Of a DNA stretch of 25,964 nt, positions 5,418 through 14,329 are shown piece after piece; position 1 is the first letter of the stretch; every line of letters begins with the position of its first letter. The notes beneath the pieces were generated by a model. It saw nothing but the letters and a program-made list of their open reading frames with translations, did not search any database and was not told where the DNA came from. Source of the DNA: a virus; the IMG/VR virus record IMGVR_UViG_3300025632_000064, positions 1-25,964 of that record; one strand, 5' to 3'. The position numbers and the translations under genes are program-made.

Positions 5418-5456
5418 TTTTATCTCCTTGGCTGGACTGTCCACGCACTAAGCGCA

Positions 5457-7019
5457 TCAAAGTGTTGAAATGATAAAAGCAAACAGTTCATCGTAACGAA
5501 CACCAAGCCTTGTTTGCTCATTCTCATTATCATCTGTCCATGTATCTGAGCAAAATACTCCATAGTGAGTAGGGTCTAACCCTTCAGCAATGAAAGCATC
5601 TCGAACATTTTGGGCAATGACACCAAAGTGAATACGAGCATTTGAGCCTTTTGCCTCAACAGCATTTGAAAACTGAAAGGCTTTCATTTGAGACTTAATA
5701 GCAGCAGCAACAACTTTTTCGGTATCCGATATATCCCTGATGTTTTCTTTTAGGTTTCCATCAGATGTATTAATTGTTCCAGTTCCAGCATAAACAACCG
5801 ACCATTTTTCACTAGCTAATCCAAGGGAAAAAACATCGTCGGCTATTGGCACAACTGATCGATTAACCCAATTTTGCACACGTGCCGGAACAGAACCAAA
5901 ATTCAGCGCCGTTGTGGAATAATTACCACCACCGTAACGAACATTTCCAGCAACTGCAAAGTTATTAATCTGATATGTGCAATTAACGAAGTTGTTGTCA
6001 TCTACATCAAGGGCTCGATCACCGCTAGCAGCAGCGTCAAAATAAATTCCTGACACAGACTGAATGGTGTTGCCGATGATTATGTTCTGATAAGAATCTT
6101 GCAAGAAGATACCGGTTGCATATGCGCCCGTGTCAGCAATGATCTGGTTAAAACCAATAAAGTTTCTTAGTGCTGCGCCAGCGCCTTGGCTGACAATCTT
6201 GATGCCTGTTGAATCATTTGGCCAACCCGTCTGACCTGCGCCATAAGCGTTGATCAGGTTGGATGTAATTCTAGCCAAACCGCCACCCGTTGTTTGGAAA
6301 TCGATGGCCGTAGCACAACCTTCCAAATGGCAGTTTTGAATGATGGTCTGATCTCCAGAAAATGAAATAGCAGTTTTGCACCCATCCATGATAACCCGTT
6401 CGATTAATGTATACCGAACACTGGTCAAGATGCCGTAATTAGACGGGGATGTTTGTGCGGAAGGGCTGCCGCCAAAGATGTAAACATCTTTTATGTCTGT
6501 GCTGTAGCCGCCATCCTGACCACCATGCAAATAAATATTGGCATTAGTGCATAAATTAACGTTTAGATCGTGCAAAGATACATTAATGCAACTAACGATC
6601 TCAATGCCATTGGCTACGTTCTCTGCTCCAGCAATGTTAAGGTGATCAATTTCCAAATCAACATGATCAGTGCCAATGGGGATGTTGCCCTCGTCATACT
6701 TGAAGATGGCGGTGCCAGTAAAACCAGAATCAGCCCTTATCTCGCAAATGGAAATAGCTTGCCCACCAGTCCCTTGACCGTAAATCCGCAATCCAACCGA
6801 ATACGTATTACCAGATCGGGGGTTAAGGTTGATTGTAGACGATACAAGATATGTGCCGATGGGGAATACAACTTCTCCTATTTCATTGTTTAAAGCATAA
6901 TCGATTGCGGTCTGGATGGCAGTTGTGTCATCAGCCACTCCATCACCGACAGCGCCATAATCTTTTACGTTGACGGGCGATGCGGTGATCATTGAGTTAT
7001 TTACTTTAGTCAAGGACAT
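5457..7019 (-). CDS. Tailspike with beta-helix (pectate-lyase-3-like) and C-terminal S74 chaperone
   Basis: 520 residues; start ATG 7019 behind GTGAGGAAAAA. The short N-terminus (MSLTKVNNSM) has no T7-type virion-binding domain, so it probably docks on another fibre or spike. Residues about 17-60 carry the pectate-lyase-3 entry motif (NVKDYGAVGDGVADDT) leading into a right-handed beta-helix with repeated Gly/Asn turns, to about 400. Residues 419-520 form an S74 intramolecular chaperone: SDGNLKENI with the Ser419/Lys424 pair, then IHFGVIAQNV and a C-terminal YDELFAFIISTL. In this family the chaperone drives trimer folding and cuts itself off before the Ser. Likely a receptor-binding or polysaccharide-degrading depolymerase; the substrate cannot be inferred. 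Confidence 0.85.
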   Translation of the reverse strand: MSLTKVNNSMITASPVNVKDYGAVGDGVADDTTAIQTAIDYALNNEIGEVVFPIGTYLVSSTINLNPRSGNTYSVGLRIYGQGTGGQAISICEIRADSGFTGTAIFKYDEGNIPIGTDHVDLEIDHLNIAGAENVANGIEIVSCINVSLHDLNVNLCTNANIYLHGGQDGGYSTDIKDVYIFGGSPSAQTSPSNYGILTSVRYTLIERVIMDGCKTAISFSGDQTIIQNCHLEGCATAIDFQTTGGGLARITSNLINAYGAGQTGWPNDSTGIKIVSQGAGAALRNFIGFNQIIADTGAYATGIFLQDSYQNIIIGNTIQSVSGIYFDAAASGDRALDVDDNNFVNCTYQINNFAVAGNVRYGGGNYSTTALNFGSVPARVQNWVNRSVVPIADDVFSLGLASEKWSVVYAGTGTINTSDGNLKENIRDISDTEKVVAAAIKSQMKAFQFSNAVEAKGSNARIHFGVIAQNVRDAFIAEGLDPTHYGVFCSDTWTDDNENEQTRLGVRYDELFAFIISTL

Positions 7020-7028
7020 GATTTTTCC

Positions 7029-7955
7029 TCACGATGCGATGTAACTAAAACTAAAATTGCCGCCACAGTAGTTGCTTGTGCAATTTGCGTCAGTCATTTG
7101 TGTTGTGACGCCAGTTCCAGTATAACCAATGGAAAGCGTTGTTGTATTTTGAATTACTGTAAAAATTGGAGCACCGGATATACCAGTCCAATTTGCACTA
7201 GCAAATCCATTACCAACATCGTCCAAACCTGCTGTTGGAGCCGCAGCAAAAGGCAAACCATTAAAAATTACATTTCCGCTAGACCCACTGGTATAGGAAA
7301 AATACAAATAAAATTGGACATGAACAACCCGACCGACTTTTGTATATTTGCCCGCAGCAGCTTGGACAATAATTCCAGCAGTGCCTCCACCAATTGTTAC
7401 GCTTGGCGTCCACGTCCCCTCTTCATAGTCATCGAACAGTTCACTTGTGCCAGTGCCAGAGGTGGCAGAGAAGTCGATGCCTTTGCCGTTGGGGAAAGCC
7501 AAGCCATTGGCATTGAAGTAAGCAACGTCTGTGTAGCTAATTGCACTATAGTCTGATGTTGCACCAGATACACCAAAGTGCAGGTTCCAATCGCCATGTA
7601 TGTCAGAGGAGTTTGATACTCGCCAACCCACAGAATTATAAAAATCATTGTGAGCAAGAAACTCAGCAGAAGCACCACGGTTTGTTGCCGTTGCTGTTTT
7701 CATGTAAAGACCAGCAATATTCAAATCACTCTTAGCAACAAACCCACCACGGCTTGTTCCACCTGCTACTTGAGCATTTAGGTTATCGTATGTTAAGGTT
7801 GAGTTGTCAGTAACAAGACCATCAACACCTGACAAAGCCACCCGACCATTTGTAAGGTTGCCAAGTTTTAGAGTTTCAGCATCAATGTCGTTTGCTTCCA
7901 CATCATTAAATGATGGGTTTCGACCGAAGATGCCACCTTGTTGTTTGATCGTCAT
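7029..7955 (-). CDS. Tail fibre protein
   Basis: 308 residues, start ATG 7955 after AAGGAGGT. The N-terminal part (about 1-75) is an Asp/Asn/Leu-rich repeat-like region ('FNDVEANDIDAETLKLGNL') typical of fibre shafts. The C-terminal part contains the hallmark 'LFDDYEEGTWTPSVTIGG' (about 173-190), then KYTKVGRVVHVQFYL and a Gly-rich beta domain ending in CTSNYCGGNFSFSYIAS, the arrangement seen in phage fibre tips. Two Cys close to the end could form a short loop. Sits between two spike genes and probably forms part of the same adsorption complex. Receptor unknown. Confidence 0.75.
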   Translation of the reverse strand: MTIKQQGGIFGRNPSFNDVEANDIDAETLKLGNLTNGRVALSGVDGLVTDNSTLTYDNLNAQVAGGTSRGGFVAKSDLNIAGLYMKTATATNRGASAEFLAHNDFYNSVGWRVSNSSDIHGDWNLHFGVSGATSDYSAISYTDVAYFNANGLAFPNGKGIDFSATSGTGTSELFDDYEEGTWTPSVTIGGGTAGIIVQAAAGKYTKVGRVVHVQFYLYFSYTSGSSGNVIFNGLPFAAAPTAGLDDVGNGFASANWTGISGAPIFTVIQNTTTLSIGYTGTGVTTQMTDANCTSNYCGGNFSFSYIAS

Positions 7956-7967
7956 TCTTCGACCTCC

Positions 7968-9941
7968 TTATATTACACGAGCAATTGTTGTTTCGTTTAT
8001 CTTAACAAAACGAATAGATGTTCCAGCAGCTACATAAGCCAAAAGATAGTCATTGTCTGCCCAGCCAATTGTAGTCCACGGGCCTCCACCAACAGGAACA
8101 CGGATGTTGAACCCTGCTGTATTTGAAGCAGCAACCAAAGCTAATTCAAACCCAACAGGAACATCTGCTAAAAGATTAAGGCGCAGTTCAAGAATTGCAG
8201 CAGGTGAGGTAATGTTTTTGACAACAAGTGTTGCGTTATCCCCAGTGCCTCGAACATCAATTTGATTGAGGTTTCCACCTGCACTAAACTCAAACACATT
8301 CTTTGCTGGTTTTGCAAAGAACGACAAAGAGTGTTCTAGCTGACCACCTTTGAACCGAATGATCTCACTATTGTTGTCATAGCCAATAGTGGTGTTTTGA
8401 CCATCTCTAAAAATGTAGTAGTTTGCATCTGCGTTATCGATGTCAGGTGTAGCTGAACCATTTACATCAATGTAAAAATCAAAAGAGTTTGCATATCCAC
8501 GGATGTAGAACAAAGTTGCGCCAGTGGTTGCTTCCAATCCACCAGAGAAAGTGTTTTCTAGGCTGTCGTTGCCGCCATCAAGGTTTGTTTCCCAACGAAA
8601 TGTTGTTCCGCAGTTGTAAAATGTATTTTGACGGAAATCGTTGCCATTTGTATTGCCTACATCAACAGGCTGAAGAACCAAACCAACGGTGCAGCTTTCA
8701 TAGAAAATAGAGTTAAAGTTGCCTGTGTTTGTGCCATATGCATAGATGCCATATGCCGAACTCACCAAGCGCAAGTTGTTGAACTGAACTAATTGCGGGA
8801 ATGTTGCCCCAGAGCCGCCAACACCACCCCTTGTTCCAAGAAGCAAACAAGCACCCCCTACAGATGTGCATTGCATTGACATATTAGAAACACCAATCAT
8901 TCTGTTGCCAGCAATAGAAAAAACAGATGGTCCTGAAGATATAATGCCTGTTAGTGTTGGGCCTTCACCTTTCATTGTCTGACCTTCAACGCCAGAAATG
9001 GTTAGTGAAGAACTTGTTGCATAAGTTCCTTTCGGAAAAAATACAGAAGAACCACTATCAATCGCAGCCTGAATAGCCGCAGTGTCATCCGCCACGCCAT
9101 CACCGACAGCACCGAAGTCTTTGACCGATACAGTCTCTTGCAGCTTGGCTTTGACGGTACGATCCTGTGCGCCAGTGCCGCCTTGATTGTAGGTAATCGC
9201 AGAAGCATCGCCGGTTATCTGGGTAACAGCCTCACCCATCATAAACTCAATAGCGGCGTTTAATGGTGGAGCCTCTGAGAATGTAAGTGTAGATCCACTA
9301 AGAGAAAACGTAGCCTTGTTCTGATACACGCCATCTATATAGACCTGGATGTTTGTCTTAACGCTTGGGCTAGAAGTCAGGCCAAATGCAGTCTGAGACC
9401 CATTTCCGGTTGCTGTGTTAATAATATAGTTTCCACCAAGCACGGAGTTTGTAAAAAAGTCTGAGGCGCTTGCAGCAGTCAGATTGCCTTCTGTATCAAA
9501 CAGCATGATCTTGTCTACACGATCAGCAACCAGAGGCAGATCTAGCGTTGCATCCTCATCACCAGGCTGTGCCTTGATTGTACGGCCAAAGCGCTCATCA
9601 AGCTGCTGAGACATGATAACATTGCTATCGAGCTGCTCATTCAGCGATGAAGCCAGCAAGTCACCGGCGGTAACAAAGTCAGTTGTGCGCGATAGCTCAC
9701 GACCACCGATCATTGTAAGGATGTCAGTCGCGACAAGAGCCACAACCATCGTGACATTACCAGTGCCATTTGCATCGATGGTCACGGTATAATCCGTTGT
9801 TTCGGTCAGCAGCACATTGTTCTTGTAAACAATGATATCGCTTGACTGTAATATATTGAACGTAAAGGCATAAGGACCAGTTCCAGTATTACCTACGAAC
9901 TGAACTCTGCGCGTAACAGGGTTGATTGCAATATCACTCAT
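7968..9941 (-). CDS. Tailspike/fibre with T7-gp17-like N-terminus and beta-helix domain
   Basis: 657 residues. Residues about 1-130 match the virion-attachment domain of T7-like tail fibres in layout: a FTFNILQSSDIIVYKNNVLL strand set, TDYTV, then 'RELSRTTDFVTAGDLLASSL' and the following N-x-Q/L/D helix. A second small beta domain (about 165-250) with 'VYIDGVYQNKATFSLSGSTL' precedes a pectate-lyase-3 entry motif at 271-308 (VSVKDFGAVGDGVADDTAAI), and a beta-helix fills the rest to a compact C-terminal domain. No S74 signature. Likely the anchor for the whole adsorption apparatus, with possible depolymerase activity. Start ATG 9941 follows AAGGAACGGGAAA; a candidate promoter lies upstream at 9967-9995. 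Confidence 0.85.
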   Translation of the reverse strand: MSDIAINPVTRRVQFVGNTGTGPYAFTFNILQSSDIIVYKNNVLLTETTDYTVTIDANGTGNVTMVVALVATDILTMIGGRELSRTTDFVTAGDLLASSLNEQLDSNVIMSQQLDERFGRTIKAQPGDEDATLDLPLVADRVDKIMLFDTEGNLTAASASDFFTNSVLGGNYIINTATGNGSQTAFGLTSSPSVKTNIQVYIDGVYQNKATFSLSGSTLTFSEAPPLNAAIEFMMGEAVTQITGDASAITYNQGGTGAQDRTVKAKLQETVSVKDFGAVGDGVADDTAAIQAAIDSGSSVFFPKGTYATSSSLTISGVEGQTMKGEGPTLTGIISSGPSVFSIAGNRMIGVSNMSMQCTSVGGACLLLGTRGGVGGSGATFPQLVQFNNLRLVSSAYGIYAYGTNTGNFNSIFYESCTVGLVLQPVDVGNTNGNDFRQNTFYNCGTTFRWETNLDGGNDSLENTFSGGLEATTGATLFYIRGYANSFDFYIDVNGSATPDIDNADANYYIFRDGQNTTIGYDNNSEIIRFKGGQLEHSLSFFAKPAKNVFEFSAGGNLNQIDVRGTGDNATLVVKNITSPAAILELRLNLLADVPVGFELALVAASNTAGFNIRVPVGGGPWTTIGWADNDYLLAYVAAGTSIRFVKINETTIARVI

Positions 9942-9966
9942 GTCGTTTTCCCGTTCCTTTGTTCAC

Positions 9967-9995
9967 TCTATAGCATATCTTTGTTGACATTCCAA
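9967..9995 (-). promoter_or_regulatory. Candidate sigma70-like promoter before the adsorption genes
   Basis: Read on the minus strand: TTGGAA (9990-9995), a 17-base spacer, then TATAGA (9967-9972). Each hexamer matches the consensus at four of six positions and the spacer has the ideal length. It lies in the 60-base gap between the last ejection-protein gene and the first tailspike, one of the few non-coding gaps in the late cluster. The GCTATAGAGTG around the start also vaguely recalls a T7-family RNA polymerase promoter core; no second copy was found to support that. Weak evidence only. Confidence 0.25.
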
Positions 9996-10001
9996 TAATA
10001 C

Positions 10002-12467
10002 TTATCTGAAACCGCCGCCCGTTTGGACAATGCTTGATGGTGGCAACCAGAATGTCTGATCGTTTTGATTTTTGGCACGGCGCTCCATTCTGCGGAGATA
10101 GCCAGGATTGATTGTTTCCTGTAACTGATACCACACCAGATAATTCATCGCTTCTTTGGTGTAGAACAAATTAGCAAATGGTATATTGCCCTTGAGCAAC
10201 CTAACAGTGTCGCCTCTGAGATCCTCATCTCCGCCGGTGACAACACCCCTAGCCCTCTGAAGCAAGTCTACTAGCTCAGAAGCAGTACCGATCCCAGGTC
10301 CAGCAATCGTCTCTAGTGTGCCACCTCCATACCGATTAGCCTCACCAAACAGGAAGTCGCCATAGATGCCAAGTCCACCGCCCTGCATTGCGGCAGCGAT
10401 GAATGCTTCTGGGCTTGCTGGGCGCATCTCACGTCCCTTGGCAACCTCTTTGAGCTGCATGACAAAATAGCCAAGAACAGTCGTACCTACGATGCTATTG
10501 ACGATGCCCATGTTTGCACCGATGCCACGCTGAAATTGCTCGATTGGAGTTTTAGCACCATACCCATATACTTGACGCCCAACGCTCTTTGTCAAAGCAG
10601 TAACACCAAATGACTTAAACTGTGTGAGGAATCTAATCCCCTCACCAGCAAATGTGCCGGGACGATAACCACGCCTAATAGCGGCTCTCTCTCTTGCGCC
10701 GGGAGATGGAACAGAATTGTCTGCTTCTGAAACCAACATTGCAAATACATTTTCCCTGATATTTACATCTGGTATCTCACCTGGAACAAGATACATCCGA
10801 CCGTCCGGGCCTTTCTTTGCACCCTTACGGGCAAGCTCCCAGCCCTTTTGATCGATGCCATATATGCCTAGAATGCGCCTTAGATCATCTGGTAATTTAT
10901 CAAACCCCTTAGAAGCCTCTCGCCCAAGGTCATTAGCGATCATTAGAGTAACGCCGCGCTTGTTGCTCTCGGTCCAAGGTTGCAAAAGATTTAGCTTAAA
11001 GAACATGGACATCATTTTAGATGTTTGACCTGGCACATCATCAGCGGCGTTGAACCGGCTCATAAAGTCACCAAGCTGACCCTCAATGCCAACACCAAGG
11101 CGATCTGAGAACTCACGCATTTCGCCCTTGCTCATCCCCTTGAATACGGCTGTAAGGCCATCACCCCATGCGTCCATAAGAGATCTGCCCTGATAAACCC
11201 TGTTAGATGCAATGAATGCCACATCCGATAGAGCAGAGATCCACGCGCCACCCAGCTTTGCCATAGTTTGAATAGAGCGATAAAAGTGCATATAACGTGC
11301 AAGCGGAGTATGTGAGCCAATGTTTACATCGCCCGTAACCTCATCAAGAGCGGCTTTGAACGTGATTGCAGCCTGCTCTCGCTTAATCCTTTTTAGTTTC
11401 TTCGCATCACCACGATATGTTTTTTCCATACGTTTAATGACACGATCAACCATCGCCTCTGGATTGGTTCCTAGAACCTCCATAAGTGCAGTAGACCTAG
11501 ATGCAGATTGCATATCCTGCATAAAGGCTTCGCGCAAAGATGCCTTACCAAACTTCTGATCGTAATCGTACCAGTCATTTGGCTTCTTAAAGGTAAATAC
11601 GCCAGAAGCGCTTTCCTTTTTGGCAAGATTGCCAGGTCCAGTAAACGCTTTGCTAATGTCTGTGCGCTCACCTTCTTTGCGAACACCGCTAACAATCGCC
11701 TCATAAGAGCTGTCGAGAAACCCATCAATGCGGTCTGGCGCTATGCCCATCTTTTCATAATCTAGCTTATCACGAATATAGCTTTTCCATTCATCCGGTC
11801 CGGCTTTAACCATTCTTCGCTGATCGTGACTTGCCCTTACAACACGGCCTTCTTTTAAGCGTATGTAAGATCCAGCCTGGTTCTCACGCTGTAGAGCTGC
11901 GCGTTGATACTTGAATAGTATTTTGCCCAGAGAAACAGCATCAGCGGATGCTTCAGCAACACCCACTGGAGTTTTTAAGTTAAGATCACCTAAAACATTA
12001 GCAACCTGACGCTCGAAGTCGCCTTTCATGTTGTTGAACTTTGTGAGCAGTCCTGCCTTTTTTAAATCAGCAATCATGCCGCCAGCATATGAGTTGACCA
12101 GTGCATTAGTAATGGAATCAACAGAACGCGAAGCTCCCTCAAATGGAGCATTAACGCCAACAAGAGAAGCCTCTAAGCCCAGAGAAGGATCGCCGGTCAT
12201 TTCATCAGCTCTCTGAACTAGAGCCATTAACTTCTGCTCTTTGAGGATGTTCATGTACCGATTGCGCTTTTCAATCTTTCTAGCCAGCTCGGCTTCTTCA
12301 GCCATAACCAAGCCACGATTGAATATTGAAGATTCTATATTTGCTAATGCGCCTTCTGCTTGACGCGCTTTCTTCTCAGCATTTAGCTCAGTAAGAATTT
12401 CATCAAGCTGATCGTCACTCAAGCGACCCTTGTTTGCGGCGTCAACAATTTTTAAACAATCTGCCAT
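10002..12467 (-). CDS. Large internal virion (DNA-ejection) protein
   Basis: 821 residues from ATG 12467, which overlaps the upstream stop (TAATG) with GAGGT just before it; ATG 12485 is less likely. It occupies the slot of the T7 gp16-like core protein: the last and largest of the ejection genes, just before the fibre genes. The sequence is mostly helical and charged, with hydrophobic stretches (about residues 395-430 'AKLGGAWISALSDVAFIAS' and about 650-720) that may insert in the host envelope. No lytic transglycosylase motif such as the T7 gp16 N-terminal one was recognised. Role inferred: forms part of the trans-envelope conduit for genome entry. Position is strong evidence; sequence identity is weak. 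Confidence 0.65.
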   Translation of the reverse strand: MADCLKIVDAANKGRLSDDQLDEILTELNAEKKARQAEGALANIESSIFNRGLVMAEEAELARKIEKRNRYMNILKEQKLMALVQRADEMTGDPSLGLEASLVGVNAPFEGASRSVDSITNALVNSYAGGMIADLKKAGLLTKFNNMKGDFERQVANVLGDLNLKTPVGVAEASADAVSLGKILFKYQRAALQRENQAGSYIRLKEGRVVRASHDQRRMVKAGPDEWKSYIRDKLDYEKMGIAPDRIDGFLDSSYEAIVSGVRKEGERTDISKAFTGPGNLAKKESASGVFTFKKPNDWYDYDQKFGKASLREAFMQDMQSASRSTALMEVLGTNPEAMVDRVIKRMEKTYRGDAKKLKRIKREQAAITFKAALDEVTGDVNIGSHTPLARYMHFYRSIQTMAKLGGAWISALSDVAFIASNRVYQGRSLMDAWGDGLTAVFKGMSKGEMREFSDRLGVGIEGQLGDFMSRFNAADDVPGQTSKMMSMFFKLNLLQPWTESNKRGVTLMIANDLGREASKGFDKLPDDLRRILGIYGIDQKGWELARKGAKKGPDGRMYLVPGEIPDVNIRENVFAMLVSEADNSVPSPGARERAAIRRGYRPGTFAGEGIRFLTQFKSFGVTALTKSVGRQVYGYGAKTPIEQFQRGIGANMGIVNSIVGTTVLGYFVMQLKEVAKGREMRPASPEAFIAAAMQGGGLGIYGDFLFGEANRYGGGTLETIAGPGIGTASELVDLLQRARGVVTGGDEDLRGDTVRLLKGNIPFANLFYTKEAMNYLVWYQLQETINPGYLRRMERRAKNQNDQTFWLPPSSIVQTGGGFR

Positions 12468-14329
12468 TATGACCTCGCTAGGCAAACGGTTGCCGCTTCT
12501 GTAACTTCCACATAAGCCTGGGCCTGTGCATCTATTCTTGCTATTTCATCAAGCTCTTTAATCTGATAATCCGCAAGATCTCCATCTTCACGCATTTGCG
12601 CAATGATAGCTTCCTCTCTTACTATCGTATCATCAAGCTCAATATCATCCCCAACAGCATCAAATCTTGCAGCAGCATCAAAGTCGGCCAGAGGATCGTT
12701 TGTAATGTCAGACGCATGACGCGCCAACATTTCTGCTTTAACATTCTCAACAATGCCGACTACTCTGCCGTAAACATCAACAGCATCATCACCTGTTTCA
12801 GCCATGCGCTGAGAGATAATTGCGATCTCTTCATCAGAAACATTTGTTATCTGGTATTCTTCAAGCTCTGCGCGGATATCTTCGCGGCGAGAAACCTCTG
12901 CATCAAAGTCATCCTTAGCTTGATGGTAGTCTCTCCAAGACTGCGCGTCCTCCATGTCCTGTTTGGCAAATCTAAAGTTGCCAGCCTGCTCGTCCATAAT
13001 GGCTTCCATAAGAAGATTAGGATCGCGCTTGGGAATATACCCTTCCTCAAATGCGATGCGAGCCATATCATCAAGATTATTTTTGCTTGCAGGATTATTG
13101 ACACCACTAACCATAGTGCCTTTTTTATTTATATATCCAGAACGCGCCCTGATATCCCGGCTTGATAACTCGCCACGAAATGTTGGATCATCATCATTAA
13201 TGCCGCCACGTCTTCCAATAAACTCACTGAGCGTCTGAGGGCGCTTTATAGAGCGCGGAGCAATCATTGCTACCTCTACACCCTGATCGGTAACAAACTG
13301 CCTCACAGCAGTCTCATATGTAACCTTACCGCCGGTTATGCCATACATCTCGCGCGTTTGTTTGACTGCCCGATCAGCCTTAGCTATGGCTTCAGCTTCA
13401 GTAATTCTGCGAGGCTCTGGAATAACAACAGCCTCAAGATCTGTTCTAACGGCAGCTTCTATCTCAACAGAATCAATCACCGCTTTGGCATCAACATCAG
13501 CTCGGGTCAAAACCCCTGCTATAGTACCGATACCGCCGCCAAGAAAAAGCCCAGCGCCCACGTTAAGCAGCGCCTCACCCATAGTATAATCAAGTTGCTG
13601 ATCTTTTGAGAGACCATAATAGAGAGGCTCTGTAAGCAATGCGCCAGCAGTACCTTCTATTGCACCAATTCTAGCCCTGCCACCTACACGGCCAAATCTT
13701 GCCACAGAAGCCGCTCTTCCGGCTGGGCCAACAAACGGAATGAACATTGTAGCAACCTCAACCGGATCTGTTGCCATTGCCAGCATACCGCCACCAAACT
13801 TAGCAACACCGGCAACAAAGCCAGATGGGCTGCGAGAGACTATTGCATTGCGAATTATCTCTTCTTTCTTGCCAGCATATAGAAGACGAGCCTCTTCATC
13901 TGACATAACCCTGTCAAACTCAAGAAGATCTCCATACTTCTCGGTAAGATCTTCCGGCATTTGTAATCTGCCTTCATCAATCGCTTGCTGAAAAATAGAT
14001 TCCTTTTGGGTCTCTTTCTGTTGATATATCTCATCAAGCTGAGAAATAAGACTGTCACGAATAGATGGATCTGTTTCTGTAGCAAGATCAAATTCAAGCG
14101 TTTTCTGACGTCTGATCCGCTCCTGTTCTGCTTCAAAGAAGTCCTGCCGTTGCTCATCAGTTATGGCACGAGATGTTGCGGCAGTTTGCTCAAATGATCG
14201 AGATATCAACTCCCCCGTCATTGGAGTGCCAATCATCTCTGAGACCGCCCTGCCTAGAGAAACCCTTAACTCATCAGCGCCAGTAGCGCGGAGTATCCTG
14301 TTTTCGGTCTCAAGTGGGCGAGGCTGCAT
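12467..14329 (-). CDS. Internal virion protein with central hydrophobic Gly/Ala-rich domain
   Basis: 620 residues. Residues 1-165 are charged and helical. Residues about 168-275 form an uncharged Gly/Ala/Val/Ile-rich stretch ('FVAGVAKFGGGMLAMATDPV', 'TMFIPFVGPAGRA', 'NVGAGLFLGGGIGTIAGVL'), with a recognisable 'EGTAGALLTEPLYYGLSKDQ' segment that I recall from ejection proteins of marine podoviruses. The C-terminal half is acidic and coiled-coil-like. The hydrophobic domain is a plausible membrane-inserting pore element delivered into the host during DNA entry. Start ATG 14329 overlaps the upstream stop (TAATG) and follows GAGGAAAA. Lies between the other core genes. Confidence 0.65.
   Translation of the reverse strand: MQPRPLETENRILRATGADELRVSLGRAVSEMIGTPMTGELISRSFEQTAATSRAITDEQRQDFFEAEQERIRRQKTLEFDLATETDPSIRDSLISQLDEIYQQKETQKESIFQQAIDEGRLQMPEDLTEKYGDLLEFDRVMSDEEARLLYAGKKEEIIRNAIVSRSPSGFVAGVAKFGGGMLAMATDPVEVATMFIPFVGPAGRAASVARFGRVGGRARIGAIEGTAGALLTEPLYYGLSKDQQLDYTMGEALLNVGAGLFLGGGIGTIAGVLTRADVDAKAVIDSVEIEAAVRTDLEAVVIPEPRRITEAEAIAKADRAVKQTREMYGITGGKVTYETAVRQFVTDQGVEVAMIAPRSIKRPQTLSEFIGRRGGINDDDPTFRGELSSRDIRARSGYINKKGTMVSGVNNPASKNNLDDMARIAFEEGYIPKRDPNLLMEAIMDEQAGNFRFAKQDMEDAQSWRDYHQAKDDFDAEVSRREDIRAELEEYQITNVSDEEIAIISQRMAETGDDAVDVYGRVVGIVENVKAEMLARHASDITNDPLADFDAAARFDAVGDDIELDDTIVREEAIIAQMREDGDLADYQIKELDEIARIDAQAQAYVEVTEAATVCLARS

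Noticed and set aside
9961-9985. T7-like RNA polymerase promoter
   Set aside because: GCTATAGAGTG loosely recalls the T7 promoter core, but no second copy of the motif was found at the other late gaps, so it cannot be distinguished from chance.
12596-13165. A 189-residue plus-strand ORF opposite the second ejection gene
   Set aside because: Antisense shadow: Ile/Asn/Cys-rich composition, no ribosome site, and the opposite frame belongs to an uninterrupted 620-residue structural gene.
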